A stretch of DNA of 64,000 nucleotides. Source: DTU064 sp045588245. GTDB lineage: Bacteria > Bacillota > Clostridia > Oscillospirales > CAG-272. The DNA is taken from assembly GCA_045588245.1 (NCBI GenBank), contig JAZNDW010000043.1, forward strand, positions 34,251 to 98,250, given 5' to 3'. A model generated the notes under the pieces. That model worked only from the letters and a program-made list of their open reading frames with translations. It was not told where the DNA came from and did not search any database. This document shows positions 9,390 through 15,903 of this stretch, piece after piece. How positions within the stretch are numbered: the first letter of the stretch is position 1; each line of letters begins with the position of its first letter. Both the position numbers and the translations under genes were made by a program.

Positions 9390-10136
9390 TTATGCGCCCG
9401 TGAGCATATCGCTCATCGAATAAAGCCCTGCGGGCTTATCTGCGATGAAGTGAGCGGCGGCAAGCGCGCCGTCGGCGAACAGGGCTCTGTTGTGAGCCTC
9501 GTGCGTAAGTGTGATAGTTTCGTTGTCGGTAGCCACGATGACTTCGTGACGGCCCACGACGGCAGCGGCTCTGATAGCATGGATGCCGATTTCGTCGGCT
9601 TCACGCTTTTCGTGACCGTATCTGCCGTACTTGGCGCGTGCACGCTCGCGAACGGTGCGTATAGCATCAAAGATAGTCTTTGCCGTTCCGCTCGGAGCGT
9701 CAATCTTGCCGCGGTGATGCACCTCGACGATCTCTATGTCGGCGTCGGGGAAAGCGGCGGCGGCTTTTTTCGCGAGCTCAACGAGCACGGCAACGCCGAC
9801 GGACATATTCGCCGAATAGAAGATCGGGATCGTGCCTGCGGCATTATTTATCATTTCAAGTTCGTCTGCGGTGTGTCCTGTCGTTGCGATGACGGTTGGC
9901 AGCTTGTGTATAGCAGCATAGGATAAAAGCGATTCTGTAGCCGTGTGAGTAGAAAAGTCAATGATAACGTCGGCAGAAGCGGTGCAATCAACGATGTTGT
10001 TGCAGATGCCTGTTTCGGGGTCTGTGATATAATCGGGAGATACGAGCGAAACTGCCGTGTCGAGCGCAGATCTTTCGATGGCGGAAACCATCATTGAACC
10101 CATTCGCCCCGATGCACCGTGTAAGATTATTCTCAT
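9390..10136 (-). CDS. dapB: 4-Hydroxy-tetrahydrodipicolinate reductase
   Basis: Second enzyme of the diaminopimelate branch, reducing the DapA product with NAD(P)H. 248 residues. The N-terminal nucleotide-binding motif is HGASGRMGS. The family signature EVHHRGKIDAPSGTA is complete, with the catalytic histidine pair and lysine. An acidic-basic RxHE turn (VVGRHEVIVA) follows. It lies 54 bases downstream of dapA and 24 bases upstream of ddh. Confidence 0.96.
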   Translation of the reverse strand: MRIILHGASGRMGSMMVSAIERSALDTAVSLVSPDYITDPETGICNNIVDCTASADVIIDFSTHTATESLLSYAAIHKLPTVIATTGHTADELEMINNAAGTIPIFYSANMSVGVAVLVELAKKAAAAFPDADIEIVEVHHRGKIDAPSGTAKTIFDAIRTVRERARAKYGRYGHEKREADEIGIHAIRAAAVVGRHEVIVATDNETITLTHEAHNRALFADGALAAAHFIADKPAGLYSMSDMLTGA

Positions 10137-10190
10137 AGGTCAATATTCCTTTTGATAACTTATAATAAATGATATGCCGAATCGCACACC

Positions 10191-11081
10191 TTATGCGATG
10201 ATACCGTGATCACGCATAACGGAATAGAGAACATCGCGGTGTGCATCTTCCATAGGAGTGAGGGGAAGACGGAGGTAGTCTTCGCAGAATCCCATAGCCG
10301 CCATAGCTGCTTTAACGGGAATCGGATTCACTTCAGAGAACAAGGCGTTAATAAGCGTGAGGTATCTGCACTGCATTTCAGCGGCACCGCTGATGTCGCT
10401 GCGGAAGAAGCGGTGGCACATCTCTGACGTTTCACGCGGAATGAGGTTTGACAAAACGGAGATGACGCCTGCGCCTCCCATAGAGAGGATCGGCACGATC
10501 TGATCGTCGTTGCCCGAATAAATATCGAGTTTGTCGCCGACGAGAGCGACCGTTTCAACGATCTTTGAGATATTTCCGTTTGCTTCCTTGATGGCGGCAA
10601 TGTTTTCATGGTCGGCGAGCTTAGCGTAAGTAGACGGTTCAATGGACACGCCCGTTCTTGACGGCACGTTATAAAGAATGATTGGCTTATCTGATGCGTC
10701 TGCTATCGTTGTGAACATCTTATATAAGCCGGTCTGCGTAGCTTTATTATAGTAAGGCGTTACGACGAGCATCGCATCGGCGCCTGCTTCGCAGGCACAG
10801 CGTGTGAGATCAAGGGCGTAGTCGGTATCGTTGGAGCCCGTTCCCGCGATAACGGGAACTCTGCCTGCCGTGCGTTCAACGCAGTATCTGATCGCGTCGC
10901 GGTGTTCATCGTCCGTGAGGGTGGATGCTTCGCCCGTTGTGCCGGCAACGACGAGGGCGTCAATGCCCGATTCAATCTGCCAGTCTATGAGGCGGCCGAA
11001 CTGTTCGTAGTCGATGCCGGATTCGGTAAGAGGGGTAATGAGCGCCGTTGCGGCGCCGCGGAAGATGGGATTTTTAGTCAT
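10191..11081 (-). CDS. dapA: 4-Hydroxy-tetrahydrodipicolinate synthase
   Basis: Condenses pyruvate with aspartate semialdehyde, the committed step to diaminopimelate and lysine. 296 residues, a TIM barrel. It has GTTGEASTLT for phosphate and substrate binding, the YNVPSRTG motif with the catalytic tyrosine, and the Schiff-base lysine in AAIKEANG (about residue 162). The true start is the ATG at 11081, with GAAAGGA just upstream. The frame is open further upstream to 11222, but that part is the expression platform of the lysine riboswitch. It is the first gene of the lysine operon. Confidence 0.97.
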   Translation of the reverse strand: MTKNPIFRGAATALITPLTESGIDYEQFGRLIDWQIESGIDALVVAGTTGEASTLTDDEHRDAIRYCVERTAGRVPVIAGTGSNDTDYALDLTRCACEAGADAMLVVTPYYNKATQTGLYKMFTTIADASDKPIILYNVPSRTGVSIEPSTYAKLADHENIAAIKEANGNISKIVETVALVGDKLDIYSGNDDQIVPILSMGGAGVISVLSNLIPRETSEMCHRFFRSDISGAAEMQCRYLTLINALFSEVNPIPVKAAMAAMGFCEDYLRLPLTPMEDAHRDVLYSVMRDHGIIA

Positions 11082-11142
11082 GTTGTGATTTCCTTTCGGT
11101 GGTGGAGATGTTTTACTGCAACTGTAGGACGAAAAATAAAAA

Positions 11143-11199
11143 CAGCCGAATGCGCGGATCCGCGTCAGCTGCTTTACGTCTTTTTGAGCCGTATTCGGC
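11143..11199 (-). terminator. Riboswitch-controlled attenuator before dapA
   Basis: On the minus strand GCCGAAT (11199-11193) can pair with ATTCGGC (about 11151-11145), enclosing a perfect CGCGGATCCGCG palindrome, and a T-rich run (11142-11131) follows. This is the expression platform: lysine binding to the aptamer should favour this terminator. Confidence 0.75.
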
Positions 11200-11224
11200 A
11201 CAGTTACCCCACCGGCTCGCAATC

Positions 11225-11388
11225 ATATAGCTCTCCGCTTACGCGACAGTTCGGTGGATGTTATCCACGGAACCAGACACAATTCGCAAATGTGTCTTCG
11301 GCGGCGGTCCCTTTCATTCTCGGCATCGACTCTGCGAAAGTCTATGTCACCGAGCTTACTCTTGACACCCCGCACCTCTATCCTTTAA
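11225..11388 (-). promoter_or_regulatory. Lysine riboswitch (L box) aptamer
   Basis: The leader of dapA contains the conserved lysine-aptamer pieces in the right order on the minus strand. They are GATAGAGGTGCGG (about 11382-11370), AAGAGTAA (about 11360), GAATGAAAGG (about 11320), GCCGAAG (about 11300), GGTTCC...ACTGTCGCG (about 11272-11241) and the closing GGAGAGCTAT (11236-11227), whose CTAT pairs with ATAG at the 5' end. The genes below it make lysine, which fits an OFF switch by transcription termination. Recognition is from remembered consensus, not a covariance search. Confidence 0.92.
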
Positions 11389-11412
11389 TTGCAATATTAT
11401 GTTACGCACCAT

Positions 11413-11441
11413 ATTGTAACAGCATTTTTTATATGTGTCAA
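11413..11441 (-). promoter_or_regulatory. Sigma-A promoter of the lysine operon
   Basis: On the minus strand TTGACA (11441-11436), 17 bases, TACAAT (11418-11413). The predicted start at about 11405 lies about 20 bases before the riboswitch. A second TTGACA lies just upstream. Confidence 0.85.
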
Positions 11442-11475
11442 TATGTCAATACACGATTTATTTCCGAAAAACGAG

Positions 11476-11524
11476 AAAAATACGGTTGATTTCAAGGATT
11501 TGACCCCAAAACAGCCGTATTTTT
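11476..11524. terminator. Terminator of the minus-strand membrane protein gene
   Basis: AAAAATACGG at one end and CCGTATTTTT at the other form a 10-base stem over a long loop, just after the stop of the gene at 11535. Confidence 0.65.
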
Positions 11525-11534
11525 CGTGCATGTC

Positions 11535-12245
11535 TTATTTCAGCGGAATGTTATAGTGTTTGTTTGCAGACAAGTCTTTGATGCCAAACGTTTCTTTTAT
11601 GTAATCGCTCTCTTTATTGCGGCACTGTAAGATCGCCTTGCGGTATTTTGCGTTGATCCTGACGCAGAGATCTTTGAACTGTCCTCCGTAGAAAGGATTG
11701 GAAGAGCATTTTTCTTTTCTGATGTCGTAAATCGCCTCGTAAAGCTTGATAATGCTGTATCCCGACGCCGTTTCAAATACCCAGATCGGAAGAAATCCTT
11801 TGTACTGCAACAGCCCCCACATCTGAAAGAAATTCGTCGTCAAGGACGCTGCCGAGAGTATCTCACTTTTGTTTGTGACGAACAGCGGCATTTTCGAAGA
11901 ATCAATGTTCTCCTTGATCCATTCGTCAAAATCCTTGTCGCCGACGGTTTTGCCGAATTTTATCTTGATGTATCTGTAATTATATAAAATTCGTCTTGCT
12001 TCGGACATTTCAACGGTATCACCCGTTGCGTAATATTCTCTGACATTATCAAGCGACGAGCTGAGGATCGTTGCAACACCGATGACGATACTGCCGATTC
12101 CCGAGGCTATCGCAACGATGCCCACGATTCTGTTGATGACAATATCCTCGTCGGTTTTTCCGAAAAAGCCGACCGCAACACAGAGCAGAATCATAGTTGA
12201 AACACTTAAAAGCACGACTATGCCTTTTTTGATTTTGTCTTTCAT
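11535..12245 (-). CDS. Small membrane protein of unknown function
   Basis: 236 residues and no family recognised. Two N-terminal hydrophobic segments (about residues 6-26 and 36-56) form a hairpin, followed by a soluble, mostly helical domain of about 175 residues with many charged residues. The domain presumably faces the cytoplasm. Starting at the ATG at 12245 puts GGAG 9 bases upstream. The frame stays open to 12284 without a better ribosome site. It has its own promoter and terminator, so it is probably a single-gene unit. Confidence 0.75.
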   Translation of the reverse strand: MKDKIKKGIVVLLSVSTMILLCVAVGFFGKTDEDIVINRIVGIVAIASGIGSIVIGVATILSSSLDNVREYYATGDTVEMSEARRILYNYRYIKIKFGKTVGDKDFDEWIKENIDSSKMPLFVTNKSEILSAASLTTNFFQMWGLLQYKGFLPIWVFETASGYSIIKLYEAIYDIRKEKCSSNPFYGGQFKDLCVRINAKYRKAILQCRNKESDYIKETFGIKDLSANKHYNIPLK

Positions 12246-12296
12246 TATTGTGTTTCTCCGTTTTTCGATAATATATAAACTCATTCATTTTTTATA

Positions 12297-12325
12297 AGTA
12301 TAACATGGCTGTTTTTATCTGTCAA
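12297..12325 (-). promoter_or_regulatory. Sigma-A promoter for the membrane protein gene
   Basis: Minus strand: TTGACA (12325-12320), 17 bases, TATACT (12302-12297). Confidence 0.8.
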
Positions 12326-12442
12326 GCGACATAATGATAGGTGCGTAGTTGAGAGATACGTCGTCGAAAACCAAAAAATACGGTGGCATTTTTTTCTGTG
12401 ATATGTGTAAATCGACTATTTGAAAAAAATATTTTTTTGTGC

Positions 12443-12471
12443 TTGACAAGAGGGGATTTATGTGATATTAT
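12443..12471 (+). promoter_or_regulatory. Promoter of tRNA-Arg(ACG)
   Basis: TTGACA, 17 bases, TATTAT, ending 21 bases before the tRNA. Confidence 0.8.
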
Positions 12472-12492
12472 AGTTAAGCTCAAATGAGTGAT

Positions 12493-12565
12493 GCGCTATT
12501 AGCTCAGTGGATAGAGTGCCCGGCTACGAACCGGTAGGTCGCAGGTTCGAATCCTGCATGGCGCG
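12493..12565 (+). tRNA. tRNA-Arg, anticodon ACG
   Basis: The acceptor GCGCTAT pairs with ATGGCGC (one T-G pair). The D arm AGCTCAGTGG, the anticodon loop CTACGAA and the T arm GCAGGTTCGAATCCTGC are complete. CCA is not encoded. It has its own promoter and terminator. Confidence 0.97.
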
Positions 12566-12570
12566 TGCGA

Positions 12571-12604
12571 AAAACGGCAAGCTTCAAAATGGCTTGCCGT
12601 TTTT
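12571..12604 (+). terminator. Terminator of tRNA-Arg(ACG)
   Basis: AACGGCAAGC and GCTTGCCGTT form a 10-base stem followed by a T run. Confidence 0.85.
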
Positions 12605-12651
12605 GTCATTTTATATAAACTTTTATTAGCGAGCCTCAGAAAATAAAAACA

Positions 12652-12668
12652 CCGACGCGGAGCGTCGG
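12652..12668 (-). terminator. Second terminator-like hairpin, minus strand
   Basis: CCGACGC and GCGTCGG form a stem with a T-rich tract (12649-12640) on the minus strand. It backs up the stronger terminator at 12682. Confidence 0.6.
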
Positions 12669-12681
12669 TCAACAAAAAAAT

Positions 12682-12723
12682 GTGACCCTTGACTGCACCT
12701 TAAAACCTGCAATCAAGGGTCAC
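12682..12723 (-). terminator. Strong terminator of the minus-strand transcript from 13100
   Basis: GTGACCCTTGA and TCAAGGGTCAC form a perfect 11-base stem, followed on the minus strand by seven T residues (12680-12674). Confidence 0.8.
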
Positions 12724-13088
12724 GCCTGATTCTTGATATCTAACATCTTTTTTATCCTCGCTTTCGTTTTTCTGTCTTTTGTTTTTGCCGTTATACGGAA
12801 ACACATTTGAAATTGTTTTTCTTGAATATTGTTTTTATTGATATTAAGAATGGTTTTCTTTGTGTTTATTTTCCGCAAAAGACGAATTTTTGTTTTGCTT
12901 TCAAAGAAGGTTAAATTTTCCTTTTGATTTTTGATTTTACTTTTTTTGTAAAGATCAAAACTTGTTCGGAATTTTGCAACCACCGTTTTTTCATTCGGAA
13001 GCTTGTTTAAGAGACTTTTTTAAGGTCCTCGCTTTTCCTTGAAGCTTTAAGGTTTAAGTGTACATGGGCTTGTACCTTCCTTTCTTCT
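12724..13088 (-). ncRNA. Possible small RNA or tiny Lys-rich coding unit
   Basis: This gene-poor stretch has a good minus-strand promoter (13123-13095) and strong terminators (12723 and 12668), which define a transcript of about 400 nt. The RNA is very A-rich and starts with a GTACA-TGTAC hairpin just after GGAAGG. A short motif, AAAGCGAGGA followed by an A run, occurs twice (about 13034 and 12763). A GTG at 12983 opens an 87-codon frame that is extremely rich in Lys, Asn and Ile. It has no ribosome site, so I doubt it is a protein. I recognise no known RNA class. Confidence 0.4.
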
Positions 13089-13094
13089 GGCTAT

Positions 13095-13123
13095 ATTGTA
13101 GCACACATTTTTGTTATTTGCAA
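13095..13123 (-). promoter_or_regulatory. Sigma-A-like promoter of the AT-rich minus-strand transcript
   Basis: Minus strand: TTGCAA (13123-13118), 17 bases, TACAAT (13100-13095), with TGTGC just before the -10. Confidence 0.7.
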
Positions 13124-13198
13124 TATGGCAATTTGTAAGAAATTAACTATCAAAACTTGTGTAAAACGGAGAAAATATAAAGAATGCACAAAAAATTG

Positions 13199-13227
13199 TT
13201 GCATATAGCTATACTGTGTGATATAAT
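13199..13227 (+). promoter_or_regulatory. Sigma-A promoter of a short plus-strand transcript
   Basis: TTGCAT, 17 bases, TATAAT. A terminator follows about 65 bases after the expected start. Confidence 0.7.
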
Positions 13228-13233
13228 AAACAT

Positions 13234-13300
13234 ATTGCGTGCGTTAAAAGAGCCGCAGAATATCCGCCTTTGAAAAGAGTTTTTTCGAAGGCTTTTTTTG
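13234..13300 (+). ncRNA. Possible short RNA or terminated leader upstream of rarA
   Basis: The segment between a consensus promoter and a hairpin (GCCTT...AAGGC, 13266-13292) with a seven-T tail has no open frame of note. It would give an RNA of about 65 nt. It may be a small RNA, or an attenuated leader for rarA, which has a second promoter at 13369. No RNA family is recognised. Confidence 0.35.
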
Positions 13301-13368
13301 ATGAATGAGCATGAGCCGGACTGCCCGGCGGAGATTTTTGCCAACGCAACTTTATTTTCGGATTTTTC

Positions 13369-13397
13369 TTTACTATTTTACCGCTTGGCGGTATAAT
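13369..13397 (+). promoter_or_regulatory. Proximal promoter of rarA
   Basis: TTTACT, 17 bases, TATAAT, about 31 bases before the rarA start. Confidence 0.55.
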
Positions 13398-13428
13398 TAA
13401 CTAAATCAGTTTTAGCTTTGAGGTAAAC

Positions 13429-14664
13429 ATGAAAAACCAACCGCTTGCGGACATTCTGCGTCCGCAGAGCTTTAATGATATGGTAGGTCAGCGTCATCTT
13501 TTCGGTGAGCGCGGCGCACTGCGCCGTCTTATCGAATCGGGACGTATCACAAATATGATATTTTTCGGCCCTCCCGGCACGGGAAAGACGACGGCTGCCG
13601 ACATAATCGCCAAAAATTCGGGCATGACGCTGTACCGTCTGAACGCGACGACGGCGTCGCTTTCCGATGTCAAGGAGGTTGCCTCGCGCACGAGCGACAT
13701 TTTCGGTGCGGGCGGGATTTTACTGTATCTTGACGAGATACAGTACTTCAACAAAAAGCAGCAACAATCCCTGCTTGAATACATGGAGGACGGCAGAATA
13801 ACGCTGATCGCCTCCACAACGGAAAATCCGTATCACTTTATATATTCTGCGCTTCTTTCACGTTCAAGCGTTTTTGAGTTCCGTCCCGTACCGCCGTCGG
13901 AGCTTTTGCCCGCGCTTCGCCGCGCGCTTGACTATATGTGCAAAAGGGAGGGCAGAACCGTCACGGCAACGGACGAGGTCCTATATAAGCTCGCGGAATT
14001 TTCTGCGGGAGACGTACGCCACGGAATAACGCTTCTTGAAAATGCATTCTATATTGCCGAAGGTGAGCTTACGTCGGAGACGTTTGATTCGCTTTCGTCC
14101 TCCTCGCTCGGAAGCTTTGACCGCGACGGCGACGTTCATTACGATCTGCTCTCCGCGCTTCAGAAGTCGATCCGCGGCTCCGACCCCGACGCGGCGGTCT
14201 TCTACGTTGCAAGGCTTCTTGCGGGCGGAGACATCATATCCGTTTGCAGACGGCTGCTTGTTATAGCAAACGAGGATATCGGAGCTGCATATCCGATGGC
14301 GGCGGCGATAACGTATGCGTGCTGTGAATCGGCAAAACAGCTCGGAATGCCCGAAGCGCAAATTCCTCTTGCGAACGCGGCTGTCATGCTTGCTACGTCT
14401 CCGAAATCAAATACGGCAAATTCCGCGATCGAAGCCGCCATGGCTGACGTAAAGGCAGGGCTCGGTCAGAACGTACCCGAGCATCTCCGTTCGCCGCTTT
14501 TCCGCGGATACAAGTATCCGCATTCGTATCCGAATTCATACGTTGTGCAGCAATACCTGCCAGACGACGTGAAGAATAAAAAATATTACGAATACGGCGA
14601 CAACAAAACGGAACGCGCCGCACGTGCATATTGGGACGCGATCAAGGGTGACGGAAAGAAATGA
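13429..14664 (+). CDS. rarA: Replication-associated recombination protein A (MgsA/RarA AAA+ ATPase)
   Basis: 411 residues. It is a clamp-loader-like AAA+ ATPase that acts at stalled replication forks with SSB. The N terminus ADILRPQSFNDMVGQ is typical. Walker A is GPPGTGKTTAA and Walker B LYLDEIQYFNKKQQQ. Sensor 1 is STTENP and the arginine finger region is ALLSRSSVFEF. The C-terminal tetramerisation domain has DIGAAYP and the closing YPHSYPN block. Its stop overlaps the next start by four bases, so the DUF2752 gene is translationally coupled. Confidence 0.95.
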   Translation: MKNQPLADILRPQSFNDMVGQRHLFGERGALRRLIESGRITNMIFFGPPGTGKTTAADIIAKNSGMTLYRLNATTASLSDVKEVASRTSDIFGAGGILLYLDEIQYFNKKQQQSLLEYMEDGRITLIASTTENPYHFIYSALLSRSSVFEFRPVPPSELLPALRRALDYMCKREGRTVTATDEVLYKLAEFSAGDVRHGITLLENAFYIAEGELTSETFDSLSSSSLGSFDRDGDVHYDLLSALQKSIRGSDPDAAVFYVARLLAGGDIISVCRRLLVIANEDIGAAYPMAAAITYACCESAKQLGMPEAQIPLANAAVMLATSPKSNTANSAIEAAMADVKAGLGQNVPEHLRSPLFRGYKYPHSYPNSYVVQQYLPDDVKNKKYYEYGDNKTERAARAYWDAIKGDGKK

Positions 14665-15080
14665 CACACCGTGACTTATGGAGCCGTGAAAGACTCCGCC
14701 GATATGCTGCGGTTATACTGTGTATGGCGGTGTATATTCTCGTTTGCCTGTTCACGGTAGGCTGCCCGATAAAACATTTTCTCGGAATTTCGTGCCCGGG
14801 ATGCGGTATGACGCGGGCTTTGACGTCGGTTTTGCGTGGGGATCTTTCCACGGCGTTTTATTGGCATCCTTTGTGGCCGATCGCGCCGATACTCGTTTTG
14901 TATTTTCTTTTTGAGGATATCATACCGCGCCGTACCTCGCGCACAGCGCTTGCGGTTTTTGCCGTTTTGTTCATCGGTGTTTATTTATACAGAGTCATTT
15001 TCACAGACTGTGCGGCAACGGCTATTGATCTTAAAAATGCCGCTGTAATAAAACTTATAAATATCTTGTTCGGAGGTTGA
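14661..15080 (+). CDS. DUF2752 membrane protein
   Basis: 139 residues with three hydrophobic segments. The DUF2752 signature is clear: GISCPGCGMTRAL followed by a small-loop FYWHPLWP. Function unknown. The conserved CPxCGxTR motif suggests metal or redox chemistry, but this is not proven. In Clostridia it is often next to a DUF4234 gene, as here. It overlaps the rarA stop (ATGA). Confidence 0.88.
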   Translation: MTHRDLWSRERLRRYAAVILCMAVYILVCLFTVGCPIKHFLGISCPGCGMTRALTSVLRGDLSTAFYWHPLWPIAPILVLYFLFEDIIPRRTSRTALAVFAVLFIGVYLYRVIFTDCAATAIDLKNAAVIKLINILFGG

Positions 15081-15086
15081 CCGATA

Positions 15087-15497
15087 ATGATACAAAAACG
15101 TGATTTTTGGGTTTATTTGCTTTTGAGCTTTTTTACCTGCGGAATTTATTCGATAATATTCTGGGTGTTTTACATTCACGATATCAACCGTGCCTGCGAA
15201 GGCGACGGCAGGGTAACGACCGGATACGGTATGGTGATTCTGTTGTCGATACTGACCTGCGGAATATATCCGTATATCTGGTTTTACCGTCTCGGTGACC
15301 GTATTCACGCAAACGGACCGCGCTACGGGCTTGAGTTTTCGCGTACGGGCAGCACGATCTTACTGTGGCTGATACTCGGAAGCGTTATCGGTGTTGGACC
15401 ATATATTGCGGCTTACTTTATTATCACCGACTGCAACTATATCTTTGACAGATATAACGAATACATCAGCGGCGGTGCCTATTACTACGACATATAA
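15087..15497 (+). CDS. DUF4234 small membrane protein
   Basis: 136 residues with three to four membrane segments. Two repeats of a (L/I)LS-x-x-TCGIY motif (FFTCGIYSIIFW and ILTCGIYPYIWFY) identify DUF4234. A charged cytoplasmic turn (RLGDRIHANGPRYGLEF) lies between them. Function unknown. It lies 6 bases after the DUF2752 gene and closes the rarA operon at a terminator. Confidence 0.88.
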   Translation: MIQKRDFWVYLLLSFFTCGIYSIIFWVFYIHDINRACEGDGRVTTGYGMVILLSILTCGIYPYIWFYRLGDRIHANGPRYGLEFSRTGSTILLWLILGSVIGVGPYIAAYFIITDCNYIFDRYNEYISGGAYYYDI

Positions 15498-15503
15498 GAC
15501 ATA

Positions 15504-15542
15504 AAAAACAGCTGATACGGCATCTGCCGTATCAGCTGTTTT
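15504..15542. terminator. Bidirectional terminator between the DUF4234 gene and the dxs operon
   Basis: ACAGCTGATACGG and CCGTATCAGCTGT form a perfect 13-base stem with an A run on one side and T on the other. Confidence 0.9.
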
Positions 15543-15547
15543 GTCGT

Positions 15548-15901
15548 TTAACCGATAATCTTTTTGTAAAAATGATTTTCCGAAAGCATGGACCGTAGCG
15601 ACTCGATCCTGCATTCGCAGAGCTTTTCGCAAATTGCGAGGACCTCGCTGTTATCGAAGTTATAAACCTCGTAACGTCTGATCCCGTCCTCTAAATTGAA
15701 AATGAAAACGACGTGATCGTCGGTGAGGTATTCATTCCAATATCCGCGCTCAAGATGCGAAACGATGAAATCTTCCCATAAAGAAGCTTTCTCTTCGGGG
15801 AACGATACCGTAAAGTTTTCACCGTCCGCATTGATGATAAATCCGTGCTCTGACAGATCGCATACGGCGTCGTTTATACCCATAACGTACGAGTGATACA
15901 C
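15548..15901 (-). CDS. Small protein of unknown function coupled to dxs
   Basis: 117 residues, acidic, no membrane segment, family not recognised. I start it at the GTG at 15901, because GGGAGG inside the end of dxs lies 8 bases upstream. The frame stays open to 15925, but an earlier start would overlap that site. The start falls two bases after the dxs stop, so the two genes are almost certainly translated as a pair. A Cys-rich helix near the C terminus (LCECRIESLRS) is the only striking local feature. Confidence 0.7.
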   Translation of the reverse strand: MYHSYVMGINDAVCDLSEHGFIINADGENFTVSFPEEKASLWEDFIVSHLERGYWNEYLTDDHVVFIFNLEDGIRRYEVYNFDNSEVLAICEKLCECRIESLRSMLSENHFYKKIIG

Positions 15902-15903
15902 AG

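Noticed and set aside
11082..11222. 47-residue N-terminal extension of dapA
   Set aside because: It overlaps the attenuator and the edge of the lysine riboswitch, and DapA family proteins start at the ATG at 11081.
12720..12983. 87-codon Lys-rich frame, minus strand
   Set aside because: It starts with GTG, has no ribosome site and is of low complexity. I list the stretch as a possible RNA instead.
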